From positions 4,052,501-4,116,500 of the forward strand of contig NZ_CP061038.1 in the NCBI RefSeq assembly GCF_014490665.1: a stretch of 64,000 nt of DNA, in the 5' to 3' direction. Within the stretch, counting starts at the first letter, position 1, and each line of letters begins with the position of its first letter. This stretch comes from Sphingomonas alpina. Its GTDB lineage: Bacteria; Pseudomonadota; Alphaproteobacteria; Sphingomonadales; Sphingomonadaceae. The position numbers and the translations under genes were made by a program. The notes below the pieces were generated by a model. That model was not told the DNA's origin. It was given only the letters and a program-made list of their open reading frames with translations, and searched no databases. Shown piece after piece: positions 52,103 through 61,135 of the stretch.

Positions 52103-53001
52103 TTCTTTTCTTCCCGCGGATGCAGCGACGTGCCGGCGCGGCCCGACCGCAGCGACCCCCACCAGGTCAGGGGGTTCCAGGTCGCCGCGCCATCGAGCGA
52201 GAAGGTGATGAATTCGGCACGACCGCCGACATATTCCCACGGCACCGGGCCGCCGAGACCGAGGTCGGGCTCGCCGAGCCGGAAGCGGCTGTCCGAACTA
52301 CGGTCGCGATTGTCGCCCATCAGGAAGACATGTTTGTCGGGGATGGTGATCGGGCCGTAATTGTCCCCCGGGCTGTCGGGCTGCAGGTCGACCGTCTCAT
52401 AGCTGCGGCCATTGGGCAAAGTCTCGGTGACAAGCGGCAGACGGCAGAAGCTCGTGCCGTCCTTGTCGGTCTCGAGCGCGCCAGGATATTGGCCCGGGTC
52501 GCAGGTCGCGTTGGGATCGACCGGAATGCGCGCCTCATGCAGCGGCCCGCGCTTGATCGCGACGCCGTTCAGAAACACCACGCCGCCACGCACCTGCAGC
52601 CGGTCGCCGGGCAGACCGATGATGCGCTTGATATAGTCGGTCTTGGTTCCCGGCGGCGTGACGATGACGACATCGCCACGCTCCGGCATGCGACCGAACA
52701 GCCGGCCATGGAAAAAGGGCAGCAAATGAAAGGTCGGCGACACGAACGACCAGCCATAGGGATATTTGGTCACTACCAGCCGGTCGCCGACGAGCAGGCC
52801 CGGCAGCATCGATTCGGACGGGATATAGAAGGGTTTGGCGATGAAGCTGTGAAAGCCGAGCACCGCCAGCACCAGCCAGACAATGCCCTTGGCCTCATCC
52901 CACCAGCTGGTACGCGGCTTGCCGGCCTTTGACGGCGGCTCCGTTCCGGCCTCTTCCGCTATCGGCTGGTTTGCGTCCAACGCCAAATCCTCGGCCGCCA
53001 T
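52099..53001 (-). CDS. lepB: Signal peptidase I
   Basis: Cleaves signal peptides from exported proteins at the periplasmic face of the inner membrane. The 300-residue enzyme has one N-terminal transmembrane helix (GIVWLVLAVLGFHSFI), the catalytic Ser64 in IPSESMLPGLLVGDRLVV, the general base Lys125 in DYIKRIIGLPGDRLQV, and the C-terminal box LMGDNRDRSSDSRF. It overlaps acpS upstream (TAATG) and the AI-2E gene downstream. Confidence 0.96.
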   Translation of the reverse strand: MAAEDLALDANQPIAEEAGTEPPSKAGKPRTSWWDEAKGIVWLVLAVLGFHSFIAKPFYIPSESMLPGLLVGDRLVVTKYPYGWSFVSPTFHLLPFFHGRLFGRMPERGDVVIVTPPGTKTDYIKRIIGLPGDRLQVRGGVVFLNGVAIKRGPLHEARIPVDPNATCDPGQYPGALETDKDGTSFCRLPLVTETLPNGRSYETVDLQPDSPGDNYGPITIPDKHVFLMGDNRDRSSDSRFRLGEPDLGLGGPVPWEYVGGRAEFITFSLDGAATWNPLTWWGSLRSGRAGTSLHPREEKK

Positions 53002-53426
53002 TACTCTTCCTTGCCATTATCGTGTTTGATCGCAATGGCCTCGATGATCACAAAGGCCTGCGCCCAGGGATGATCGTCGGTCATCGTCAAATGTACTGCC
53101 GCGACGTGGCCCGCAGGGGTTAACGCGTCAAGTCTCGCCTTGGCCCCGCCGGTCAGCGCGAGCGTCGGCGCGCCCGACCGCGCGTTGACCACGCCGATAT
53201 CCTTCATGAACACCCCGGCCTTGAAGCCGGTACCGACCGCCTTGGAAAAGGCCTCCTTGGCGGCGAAGCGCTTGGCCAGCGTTCCGGCCTTGGTGAAGGG
53301 ACGGCGCGCTGCTTTGGCCCGCTCGACCTCCGTGAACACGCGCAATTCGAAGCGCTCGCCGAACCGGTCGAGCGACGCCTGGATCCGCTCGATGCTGCAC
53401 AGGTCGGAACCAAGACCGATGATCAT
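53001..53426 (-). CDS. acpS: Holo-[acyl-carrier-protein] synthase
   Basis: Transfers 4'-phosphopantetheine from CoA to the serine of acyl carrier protein. The 141-residue protein has [15 protein letters not shown] with the Mg-binding Asp8 and [15 protein letters not shown] with the conserved Glu, both normal for AcpS. The stop overlaps the lepB start. It lies 43 bp downstream of pdxJ. Confidence 0.95.
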   Translation of the reverse strand: MIIGLGSDLCSIERIQASLDRFGERFELRVFTEVERAKAARRPFTKAGTLAKRFAAKEAFSKAVGTGFKAGVFMKDIGVVNARSGAPTLALTGGAKARLDALTPAGHVAAVHLTMTDDHPWAQAFVIIEAIAIKHDNGKEE

Positions 53427-53469
53427 CCTCTTGTTCCTCTTCGGGACGAGGGAGGATCGAGCAGGCCGC

Positions 53470-54198
53470 TCACCGGGCCACGTCCATCGCCGCGCGCATG
53501 GTGCGGACCGCCTCGCCCAGCCCGACGAACATCGCCTCGCCGACCAGGAAATGGCCGATATTCAGTTCGCGCACCTGCCGGATCGCGGCGATCGGGGCGA
53601 CATTGTCATAGGTCAGGCCGTGGCCGGCATGAACCTCGATCCCATTCTTCGCCGCCAGCGCAGCGGCGTCCGCCAGGCGGCGCAATTCCTCGGTCTGCGC
53701 TTCCCCGCTCAGTTCGGCATAGCGCCCGGTGTGCAACTCGACGACCGGCGCGCCGAGCTTGAGCGCGGCGTCGATCTGCCGCGCATCTGGTTCGATGAAC
53801 AGGCTGACCCGGATGTTCGCGTTTCTGAGGCTCGCGACCAGCGGCGCAAGATGATTGTGCTGGCCGGCCGCGTCGAGCCCGCCTTCGGTGGTGCGCTCCT
53901 CGCGCTTTTCAGGCACGATGCAGGCGGCATGCGGCCGGTGGCGCAGCGCGATCGCCAGCATCTCGTCGGTCGCGGCCATTTCCAGATTGAGCGGGATGGC
54001 CAGCGCATCGGATAACCGCGCGATATCATCATCGGTGATGTGCCGCCGATCCTCGCGCAGATGCGCCGTGATCCCGTCCGCGCCTGCATCCGCCGCAAGC
54101 AATGCCGCGCGCACCGGATCGGGATAGCCCGCGCCGCGCGCATTCCTGACGGTCGCGACATGGTCGATATTGACCCCCAGACGGAGATGATCGGTCAT
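53470..54198 (-). CDS. pdxJ: Pyridoxine 5'-phosphate synthase
   Basis: Forms pyridoxine 5'-phosphate from 3-amino-1-hydroxyacetone phosphate and 1-deoxyxylulose 5-phosphate. The 242-residue TIM barrel has the N-terminal [16 protein letters not shown] and [13 protein letters not shown], and the C-terminal [18 protein letters not shown], which carry the known active-site residues. The ATG overlaps the pyrE stop by ATGA. Confidence 0.96.
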   Translation of the reverse strand: MTDHLRLGVNIDHVATVRNARGAGYPDPVRAALLAADAGADGITAHLREDRRHITDDDIARLSDALAIPLNLEMAATDEMLAIALRHRPHAACIVPEKREERTTEGGLDAAGQHNHLAPLVASLRNANIRVSLFIEPDARQIDAALKLGAPVVELHTGRYAELSGEAQTEELRRLADAAALAAKNGIEVHAGHGLTYDNVAPIAAIRQVRELNIGHFLVGEAMFVGLGEAVRTMRAAMDVAR

Positions 54199-54788
54199 GC
54201 CGCGCGGCTTCCAGGCTTGATCGCCGTGATCGCCGCCAGCTCCGGGGGCAGCGCGTCGGCGGCATAAGTGGGCACCTCGAGCCGGATCAGCGGGAAGAAG
54301 GGCACGCCGAGATCGGCGGCACCATTCGACCGATCGACCAGCGCGGCCGCCGCAACGGTCACGCCGCCGGCCCGGCCGATCGCGGCGATCGCCTCGCGCG
54401 ACGAGAGACCGGTGGTCACCACATCTTCCATCATCAGCACGCGTGTGCCGGGCGCAAGGCGGAATCCGCGGCGCAGTCCGAACACGCCCTCGGGCCGTTC
54501 GAGGAACATCGCCTCGACGCCCAGCGCGCGCGCCATCTCATGACCGGCGATCACCCCGCCCATCGCCGGCGAAACCACCGCTTGAATCGATTCGCGAACA
54601 TCGTCAGGGAGTTGCGCTGCAACCGCTTCGGCCAGTCGCGCGCCGCGCGCCGGATCCATCAGGACGCGCGCGCATTGCAGATAGCGCGATGAACGCAAAC
54701 CCGACGATAAAATGAAGTGCCCCTCGAGCAACGCCTCCGCGGCACGGAATTCTGCGAGAACCTGATCTTCGGTCATGGCTTTGGTCAT
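54195..54788 (-). CDS. pyrE: Orotate phosphoribosyltransferase
   Basis: Converts orotate and PRPP to orotidine 5'-phosphate in pyrimidine synthesis. The 197-residue protein has the type I PRTase PRPP-binding motif [19 protein letters not shown] and the substrate region [22 protein letters not shown]. The start is the ATG at 54788 with AAAGGG upstream; a second in-frame ATG at 54776 is possible. It is the first gene of the pyrE-pdxJ-acpS-lepB-AI-2E-maiA run. Confidence 0.95.
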   Translation of the reverse strand: MTKAMTEDQVLAEFRAAEALLEGHFILSSGLRSSRYLQCARVLMDPARGARLAEAVAAQLPDDVRESIQAVVSPAMGGVIAGHEMARALGVEAMFLERPEGVFGLRRGFRLAPGTRVLMMEDVVTTGLSSREAIAAIGRAGGVTVAAAALVDRSNGAADLGVPFFPLIRLEVPTYAADALPPELAAITAIKPGSRAA

Positions 54789-54870
54789 GGCTGGGCCCTT
54801 TCGTCGCAGCTCAAATAGGGGGGTGGGCACCCCAAGCGCAACGTCATGGTCAAAAAAGCCGCTCGCAAGC

Positions 54871-54899
54871 TTGAGACACGCGAGGGTCGCGCGTATAGG
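54871..54899 (+). promoter_or_regulatory. Probable coxBA promoter
   Basis: TTGAGA (54871-54876) and TATAGG (54894-54899) are spaced by 17 bases, a good sigma-70 type match. It lies about 95 bp upstream of the coxB start. A short inverted repeat, GCCCGT/ACGGGC (54899-54904, 54910-54915), spans the expected transcription start and could be a regulatory site. Confidence 0.6.
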
Positions 54900-54993
54900 C
54901 CCGTCATAAACGGGCGTATTCCCGCCCAGCGTCACCTTTCCAGCAGGGGTGACGTGTTCGCGGGGCCAAGATTTTTGGGCCAAGATTTCGGGG

Positions 54994-56130
54994 ATGACGA
55001 CATTGATGCGTATAACGGGGTTGAAATCGATCGTACTGGCGGCAGGCTTGCTGCTGGCAGGGGCTGGCCATGCCGCGCCGCCGGCAGCAACGGCACCAGG
55101 CGCGGCGACCGCGCCGACCGCGACCGCACCAGCCGTCACGGCACCGCAAGCAGCGCCCGCCGCCGCGACTGCCAAGCCGACCGATCCGGCGCTCGCCCAG
55201 GATGGCGCGCCGATCATGGCCCCGACCGCAGGCATCGGCCAGCCGGTCGATGGCCATTTGGGCATCCAGCCGCAGGTCACCAAGAATGGCGATACTGCTC
55301 ATCGGTTCCACGACCATATTCTCGTTCCCGTGATCACGGTGATCTCACTGTTCGTCCTCTTCCTGCTGTTCTGGGTGATGTACCGCTATCGCGCCGCCGC
55401 CAATCCGGTGGCGTCCAGGACTTCGCACAATACCTTTATCGAGATCGTCTGGACGCTTGCGCCGGTGATCATTCTGGTGCTGCTCGCGGTGCCGTCGATC
55501 GGCCTGCTCCAGGCGCAGTACAAGCCGGCCCCGGCCAATGCGATCACGCTGAAGGCGATCGGCAACCAATGGTATTGGTCGTACCAATATCCCGACAATG
55601 GCGGGTTCGAAGTGACCGCCAACATGCTCAAGGAAAAGGCCGACGTCGCCGCCGGTGAGCGTTTCCGCACCGACGCCGACGGCCCCCGTCTGCTCGCCGC
55701 CGACAATCGCGTCGTCCTGCCGGTCGGTGTGCCGATCCGCCTGATCACCACCGCCAATGACGTGATCCACAGCTGGGCGGTACCCGCCTTCTGGATCAAG
55801 CTCGATGCCGTCCCCGGCCGCATCAACGAGACCAGCTTCACCATCGAGAAGCCGGGCGTCTATTTCGGCCAGTGTTCGGAACTGTGCGGCGCGCGCCACG
55901 GCTATATGCCGATCGCGGTCGAGGCGGTGACGCCTGAACAGTTCGCGGCTTGGGTCAAGGCCAAGGGCGGTACGCCCAAGGGCGCGAAGCCGGCCGCTGC
56001 TCCGGCAACCGCAGCACCTGCCGCGGCCGTCGCCAACACCACGGGTCCGGTCGAGAATGCGAGCCTGCCCGCCCCCACCACCACTCAGGGCGCGACGGCT
56101 AACACCGCCGCAGCCGGCACCGGACGCTAA
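54994..56130 (+). CDS. coxB: Cytochrome c oxidase subunit II
   Basis: A 378-residue inner-membrane subunit carrying the CuA centre of aa3-type oxidase. After a signal-like N-terminus and an Ala/Pro/Thr-rich spacer there are two transmembrane helices (about residues 110-130 and 150-170) and a periplasmic cupredoxin domain. CuA ligands are in IHSWAVPAFWIK and GQCSELCGARHGYMPIAVE. The C-terminus is an Ala/Pro-rich extension of about 50 residues. The start at 54994 is preceded by a weak GGGG; an ATG at 55006 is an alternative. coxA follows after 3 bp. Confidence 0.96.
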   Translation: MTTLMRITGLKSIVLAAGLLLAGAGHAAPPAATAPGAATAPTATAPAVTAPQAAPAAATAKPTDPALAQDGAPIMAPTAGIGQPVDGHLGIQPQVTKNGDTAHRFHDHILVPVITVISLFVLFLLFWVMYRYRAAANPVASRTSHNTFIEIVWTLAPVIILVLLAVPSIGLLQAQYKPAPANAITLKAIGNQWYWSYQYPDNGGFEVTANMLKEKADVAAGERFRTDADGPRLLAADNRVVLPVGVPIRLITTANDVIHSWAVPAFWIKLDAVPGRINETSFTIEKPGVYFGQCSELCGARHGYMPIAVEAVTPEQFAAWVKAKGGTPKGAKPAAAPATAAPAAAVANTTGPVENASLPAPTTTQGATANTAAAGTGR

Positions 56131-56133
56131 GAC

Positions 56134-57816
56134 ATGACCGATACCGCCATTCATTCGTCCGCGTTCGACGCGCATGCCCATGGTCACGATCACGCGCATG
56201 ACGGGGATCACAAGCCCGGTTTCTTCGCGCGCTGGTTCATGTCGACCAACCACAAGGATATCGGCACGCTCTATTTGATCTTCGCGATTACCGCGGGGAT
56301 CATCGGCGGTTCGATTTCCGGCCTGATGCGCGCCGAACTGATGCATCCCGGCATCCAGTATCTCAACACCTGGGTGCATTATCTGCCCGGCGGCGAAGCG
56401 GGTCTCGATCACTCGCTGCATCTGTGGAACGTTCTCGTCACCGCGCACGGCCTGATCATGGTGTTCTTCATGGTCATGCCGGCGATGATCGGCGGCTTCG
56501 GCAACTGGTTCGTGCCGATCATGATCGGCGCGCCGGACATGGCGTTTCCGCGCATGAACAACATCTCGTTCTGGCTGCTGGTGCCCGCCTTCACGCTGCT
56601 GCTCGCGTCGCCGTTCTTCGGCGGCGCGGGCAATGGCTGGACGCTCTACGCGCCGCTTTCCACCTATGGCGAGCCCGGGCCGTCGACCGACATGGCGATC
56701 CTGTCGCTCCACCTCGCCGGCGCCAGCTCGATCCTCGGCGCGATCAACTTCATCACCACCATCTTCAACATGCGCGCGCCGGGCATGACCCTGCACAAGA
56801 TGCCGCTCTTCGTATGGTCGGTGCTGGTCACCGCCTTCCTCCTGCTGCTCGCGCTGCCGGTGCTCGCGGCCGCCATCACCATGCTGCTGACCGACCGCAA
56901 TTTCGGCACGACCTTCTTCGATCCGGCTGGCGGCGGCGACCCGATCCTGTACCAGCATCTGTTCTGGTTCTTCGGTCACCCCGAAGTGTACATCATGATC
57001 CTGCCGGGCTTCGGCATCGTCAGCCAGATCATCGCCACCTTCTCGAAAAAGCCGGTCTTCGGCTATCTCGGCATGGCCTATGCGATGGTCGCGATCGGCG
57101 TGGTCGGCTTCGTCGTGTGGGCGCACCACATGTTCACCACCGGCCTCAGCGTGAACACCAAGATGTACTTCACCGCCGCGACGATGGTTATCGCGGTGCC
57201 GACCGGCATCAAGATCTTCTCCTGGATCGCGACGATGTGGGGCGGTTCGCTGACCTTCAAGACGCCGATGCTGTGGGCGATCGGCTTCATCTTCATGTTC
57301 ACCGTAGGTGGCGTGACCGGCGTCGTGCTCGCCAATGGCGGCGTCGACGATTACATGCAGGACACCTATTATGTTGTGGCGCATTTCCACTATGTGCTGA
57401 GCCTCGGCGCGGTGTTCAGCCTGTTCGCGGGCTTCTACTACTGGTTCGCGAAAATGTCGGGGAAGAACTATAACGAGTTCCTCGGCCAGCTGCACTTCTG
57501 GGTGTTCTTCGTCGGCGTGAACGTGATGTTCTTCCCGATGCACTTCCTCGGCCTGCAGGGCATGCCGCGCCGCATGCCCGACTATACTGACGGCCTCGCG
57601 CACTGGAACTATATCGCGACCGTCGGCTACATGATCATGGGCGCGTCGATGATCATCTTCTTCGTCAATCTGTTCTGGTCTCTGGCCAAGGGCAGCAAGG
57701 CGGTCGACAACACCTGGGGTGAAGGCGCGACGACGCTGGAATGGACGCTGTCCAGCCCGCCGCCCTATCACCAGTTCGAGACGCTCCCGGTGATCGACGA
57801 CGGCGATCATCACTGA
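56134..57816 (+). CDS. coxA: Cytochrome c oxidase subunit I
   Basis: The catalytic subunit of aa3-type cytochrome c oxidase: reduces O2 to water and pumps protons. The 560-residue protein has twelve hydrophobic helices, the family segments [57 protein letters not shown] with the cross-linked His-Tyr pair, WAHHMFTTG with CuB histidines, and [12 protein letters not shown] with haem ligands. It is directly followed by a strong terminator; genes for assembly factors (ctaB, ctaG) and subunit III are not found downstream. Confidence 0.98.
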   Translation: MTDTAIHSSAFDAHAHGHDHAHDGDHKPGFFARWFMSTNHKDIGTLYLIFAITAGIIGGSISGLMRAELMHPGIQYLNTWVHYLPGGEAGLDHSLHLWNVLVTAHGLIMVFFMVMPAMIGGFGNWFVPIMIGAPDMAFPRMNNISFWLLVPAFTLLLASPFFGGAGNGWTLYAPLSTYGEPGPSTDMAILSLHLAGASSILGAINFITTIFNMRAPGMTLHKMPLFVWSVLVTAFLLLLALPVLAAAITMLLTDRNFGTTFFDPAGGGDPILYQHLFWFFGHPEVYIMILPGFGIVSQIIATFSKKPVFGYLGMAYAMVAIGVVGFVVWAHHMFTTGLSVNTKMYFTAATMVIAVPTGIKIFSWIATMWGGSLTFKTPMLWAIGFIFMFTVGGVTGVVLANGGVDDYMQDTYYVVAHFHYVLSLGAVFSLFAGFYYWFAKMSGKNYNEFLGQLHFWVFFVGVNVMFFPMHFLGLQGMPRRMPDYTDGLAHWNYIATVGYMIMGASMIIFFVNLFWSLAKGSKAVDNTWGEGATTLEWTLSSPPPYHQFETLPVIDDGDHH

Positions 57817-57840
57817 GACCGACGGGTCCCTAAAGCAACG

Positions 57841-57870
57841 AAACGCCCCGGTGATGAGCCGGGGCGTTTT
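57841..57870 (+). terminator. Rho-independent terminator after coxA
   Basis: AAACGCCCCGG (57841-57851) and CCGGGGCGTTT (57859-57869) form a perfect 11-bp stem with a 7-base loop, ending in TTTT. It lies 25 bp downstream of the coxA stop codon and ends the coxBA transcript. Confidence 0.9.
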
Positions 57871-57917
57871 GCTTATGGAGCGTTGCGAAGACCGGGCGGA
57901 TAGCTACGGTGGGCGGG

Positions 57918-58943
57918 ATGATCCCGTCGCCGCCAGTCCCAAGCCGGATGCTGTTCATTCGCAGCGTACGGCGGCCGACTGGCGGCAACATCAAGGTCCG
58001 CGATTATTTCACGCACGCGGCGGCGCATCCCGGCATCGACGCGACGATCTGGTTTCCGCCCTGCTCGAATCACCAGTCGAACGACATCTGGGCCGAGTTG
58101 CCGGCCGATCGTCTTGCCACAACGCCGACGATGGACGGCATCCGCTTCGTCTGTATCAACGGCAAGGACTGGTCGCTGCTGCCCGACGACACCGCCGCCG
58201 CGGAGATCATCCATTTCGTCCAGCACCCCGGCTATCTCGCCGACCCTGTGCTACGCGGCTATCTCGAACGGCCGGCGCGGCGCATCTGCACCACTCCGGC
58301 CCTAGCAGACCAGATCGCGCCGGTGGCGAACGGGCCGATCCATGTCGTGCCGATCGGCATCGACCCCGCCTGTTTCGCGCCGCGCCATCCGTGCAAGCGC
58401 CACCGCATCACCATTCTGGCCGCGAAACAGCCCGAGTTCGCGGCCCGATTGGACGAACAGTTGCGCGCGCGCGGTCACGAACCGGAGCTGCTCGACGGTC
58501 GCTGGCGCCCTCATGCCGAGCAGGTCGGCATCATTCGCGCCACCGATGTGCTGGTCGCGCTGCCCAGCCGGGTCGAAGGCTTCTATCTGCCGGCGCTTGA
58601 GGGGATGGCAGCCGGATGCATCGTTGTCTGCAGCGACGTCGCCGGCACGCACGGCCATTGCATTGCGCAGGAGACCTGCCTTCAGCCGCCGTTCGGCGAT
58701 CTCGATGCGCATGTCGGGGCGGTCCTGTGCGCGATCGAGGATCAGGACCTGCGCGCTCGCCTGGTGCGGAACGGCCGCAAGATGGCGTCAGGTCATGGCA
58801 TGCCAGCCGAGCGGCGCGCCTTCCATGCCGTGCTCGATCTGATACTCTCCGCCTCAGGCGACAAGCGCCGCGGCGGCGCTGAAAAATCCATGCTTGGTGT
58901 GCGTGCTGGGCGTGAGGCGCCGACCCAGCGCGCTCTGCCTTAG
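57918..58943 (+). CDS. GT4-like glycosyltransferase
   Basis: Encodes 341 residues with a GT-B-like layout. The N-terminal part has MLFIRSVRRPTGGNIKVRDYFTHAAAHPG, the middle HVVPIGIDPACFAP, and the C-terminal SRVEGFYLPALEGMAAGCIVVCSDVAGTHGHC, equivalent to the family E-x7-E region. It has no visible partner on the same strand. The start is taken at the ATG at 57918; an ATG at 57948 is an alternative. The last 90 bp overlap the convergent CYTH-like gene, so the true end of both proteins is in the same DNA. Confidence 0.75.
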   Translation: MIPSPPVPSRMLFIRSVRRPTGGNIKVRDYFTHAAAHPGIDATIWFPPCSNHQSNDIWAELPADRLATTPTMDGIRFVCINGKDWSLLPDDTAAAEIIHFVQHPGYLADPVLRGYLERPARRICTTPALADQIAPVANGPIHVVPIGIDPACFAPRHPCKRHRITILAAKQPEFAARLDEQLRARGHEPELLDGRWRPHAEQVGIIRATDVLVALPSRVEGFYLPALEGMAAGCIVVCSDVAGTHGHCIAQETCLQPPFGDLDAHVGAVLCAIEDQDLRARLVRNGRKMASGHGMPAERRAFHAVLDLILSASGDKRRGGAEKSMLGVRAGREAPTQRALP

Positions 58944-60143
58944 CCGCCACCCAAGATCCTCAAGCTCCGCAACCACCACTGCCGGATCGACCGGCGCTCC
59001 ATCCACCGACCCGATGAATTCGAGCTCGACCTGATCCAGCGTCCGCCCATCGGACGCGAAACATTGATCGATGCTGATTAGATAAGCACGGCCGCCAGGC
59101 AGCGCGAAGGGCAGCTTGGTCTGAGTCTTTTCGAACATGGCGAGGCATGTCCAGCCACGCTCGGCGAGGAAGGACGCGATCGGCACCGCTGCGCCGTCGC
59201 GGTCGGTCGTGCGCGAGGCCGATGTATCGCGCAGCAATACGGCACCGAGCGCCCGGCTGTTGCGCTTGCGCTTTTCGGACAGTCGCCCGCACGGTGTTTC
59301 GACCACGGTGCAGGCATCGCTGCCCGGGCGGTCACGGCAGAGATGATAACGGCGCATCCGCTCGATCCGGTGCGGCGGCGGCAGGAGCGGCCGCACATCG
59401 CCAAGCGCCCGCATGGCATCGTCGACCAGCGCGTCATCGATCCCGCCCTGCAGGTCGAATTTAAGCTCGACTTCGGGGAACCCACCAGGTGCGGGAACGA
59501 CCTTGTCGCGTAGCATATCCTGGAACAGCAGTTCGAGCGCGCGATTGGGTCGGCGCCTGACCAGATGGTCGGCAGCGACCGCGAGGCGCACATCATCGAC
59601 CCAGGCCTGTGTCGGCCCCTTGAACTCGATCCGCGGCCCCAATTGCCCGACCAGCCTGACTTCCCCATCTGTAGCGAGCCGGAACAGATGCCGATCGAGA
59701 TCGACCGTCACGCGTCGCGCCTCGGCCTCCGGGCCGGACGATGCGGCATCGGCCAGGCTGTGATGGATGCGATCCGATACCCGCACCGACAGTGGCCGAT
59801 AGAGCGTGCCCGCGACCAATATCTCGCCGTCCGGCCAGCGCAGCGTTGCGAACCCGAGCGAGCACATCTCCCCTGATTGCGCCTTGCGTTGCAGCTTGCC
59901 GTGCAGCCCATCTCGCAACAGCACCGCGATCGCCTCGGCCGAGACAATCGCCAGGTCGTGATAGGCGCGAAGGCGGATGATCGCGCCGAGATCGATCTCA
60001 TCGTCACGCGAGGGATGCAGAAATATGGTGATGGTGTGCCTGAACGGGCGCGCGATGACCGGAAAACGGGCCAGGCCGGCCCGCGCAGCGGCCAGGTCAG
60101 TCGCGAACAGGTCGCCGCGCCACTCGACCCGCATGTCACTCAT
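58854..60143 (-). CDS. Tandem CYTH/VTC-like domain protein of the lanthipeptide locus
   Basis: Encodes 429 residues that read as two triphosphate-tunnel-like domains. The second half (about 220-400) has the CYTH hallmark E224-V-E226-L-K228 (ExExK), then basic segments MRRYHLCRDR and RLSEKRKR and an acidic strand VELEF at 372-376. The first half (about 5-200) has the same order of elements: IIRLRAYHD, GKLQRKAQSGE, RRVTVDLD and RIEFK at 171-175, as in VTC polyphosphate polymerase domains. Known members hydrolyse or make triphosphates or polyphosphate; what this one does is unknown. The start overlaps the stop of the preceding 331-aa gene by ATGA. No signal peptide. The domain assignment is from pattern and needs a profile search. 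Confidence 0.6.
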   Translation of the reverse strand: MSDMRVEWRGDLFATDLAAARAGLARFPVIARPFRHTITIFLHPSRDDEIDLGAIIRLRAYHDLAIVSAEAIAVLLRDGLHGKLQRKAQSGEMCSLGFATLRWPDGEILVAGTLYRPLSVRVSDRIHHSLADAASSGPEAEARRVTVDLDRHLFRLATDGEVRLVGQLGPRIEFKGPTQAWVDDVRLAVAADHLVRRRPNRALELLFQDMLRDKVVPAPGGFPEVELKFDLQGGIDDALVDDAMRALGDVRPLLPPPHRIERMRRYHLCRDRPGSDACTVVETPCGRLSEKRKRNSRALGAVLLRDTSASRTTDRDGAAVPIASFLAERGWTCLAMFEKTQTKLPFALPGGRAYLISIDQCFASDGRTLDQVELEFIGSVDGAPVDPAVVVAELEDLGWRLRQSALGRRLTPSTHTKHGFFSAAAALVA

Positions 60144-61135
60144 GCCTGTCGTACCGCTCGCGGATCGCCGCGCACATAGAATGCCGCGAGATACGCCTTT
60201 GCCCGCACGTCGCCCTCGGGTTCGGCGACCAGCTTGAGATGTGCGACCGACCGCATCGCCCGCCCCTGCTCGGCCGGGCCGAGCAGCGCGTCGAGACTGC
60301 GCAGCGGTTCCGGCCAGGGTGGTCCATCCGCGTCCGTTTCGTCGGTCCAGGCGAGGATCGCGATGGCTTCGGCGGCGCTGCACAATTCATGCGTCTCGAG
60401 GCGGTGAAGCAACGCCGCCACCGCCTGTTCGGGCGGCGGCATATAGAGCTCGACTCCGATACGCGGCGACAGCGCGATGCCGAATTCCAGCGCGAGGATC
60501 AGCGATAATGGGAGGCCATCGACGATCGACAACAGACGATCGAGCGCGGCCAGCGGCCCGGCCCGACATCCCGCCGCCGCTGCATAACGGCGCAGCGGTG
60601 CGGCGGCCGATGCGCCGATATTGATCCGGATCGGCCGGCCGTCCCGGCCCAGCATCGCGCCGACATGGGTGATCCAGCTTTCGTCCGGCACCTGTGCCGC
60701 CGCGGCACCCATGAGCCAGTCGCGCATCGGCGCCGGCACTTGCCCAAGCAGGCCGGTCGCCAACGCAACCAGTGCCATATCCGCCAGCGCCGGGCTGGGC
60801 GACACCGTATAAAACAGAGCAGGTGCCGGCATATCACCGTGCAGATCATATTCCAGGCACAGCGCGCCCGGCGCGGCAGGTATCGCCGTCAGATCGAGCC
60901 CCGCGGGCAGATGGGCAGGGTGGCCGATGCTCAGATCGACGCGCCCGGCCTCATCACCCAGATGGCGTTCGAACAGCAGGAAGCGCGCCGGCGGCAGGCG
61001 CTTCGACACGGCGTGCAACCGGTCGAGCGCGACCGAACCGAACAGCGGCGGCACCAGCGCCGGCGCCAGGCGGTTGAGCATGGTCCCGACCGTCGGCGTC
61101 ACGCCGGGAATCAATTCGCCCGGACTCAATTCCAT
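60140..61135 (-). CDS. Unrecognised protein of the lanthipeptide locus
   Basis: Encodes 331 residues between the LanM gene and the CYTH-like gene, overlapping lanM by 10 bp and the CYTH gene by ATGA. I do not recognise the family. The sequence shows pairs of beta strands separated by helices: ALCLEYDLHG near 95, RPIRINIGAS near 170, LALEFGI and RIGVELYM near 218-231, and HLKLVAEPEGDVRAKAYL at 299-316. This layout and the Lys-X-Tyr-like end are reminiscent of ABBA-fold prenyltransferases, some of which modify peptides, but the similarity is weak and unverified. No signal peptide or membrane helix. Tight coupling suggests it acts with LanM. Confidence 0.6.
   Translation of the reverse strand: MELSPGELIPGVTPTVGTMLNRLAPALVPPLFGSVALDRLHAVSKRLPPARFLLFERHLGDEAGRVDLSIGHPAHLPAGLDLTAIPAAPGALCLEYDLHGDMPAPALFYTVSPSPALADMALVALATGLLGQVPAPMRDWLMGAAAAQVPDESWITHVGAMLGRDGRPIRINIGASAAAPLRRYAAAAGCRAGPLAALDRLLSIVDGLPLSLILALEFGIALSPRIGVELYMPPPEQAVAALLHRLETHELCSAAEAIAILAWTDETDADGPPWPEPLRSLDALLGPAEQGRAMRSVAHLKLVAEPEGDVRAKAYLAAFYVRGDPRAVRQA

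Noticed and set aside
55345..57813. An 822-codon open frame antisense to coxB and coxA
   Set aside because: Its His/Asp/Arg-rich translation is the usual shadow of a high-GC gene on the other strand; coxA is unambiguous.
57851..58600. Alternative frame overlapping the glycosyltransferase at 57918
   Set aside because: Its translation is Arg/Ala/His-rich without motifs, whereas the 57909-58943 frame has glycosyltransferase motifs.
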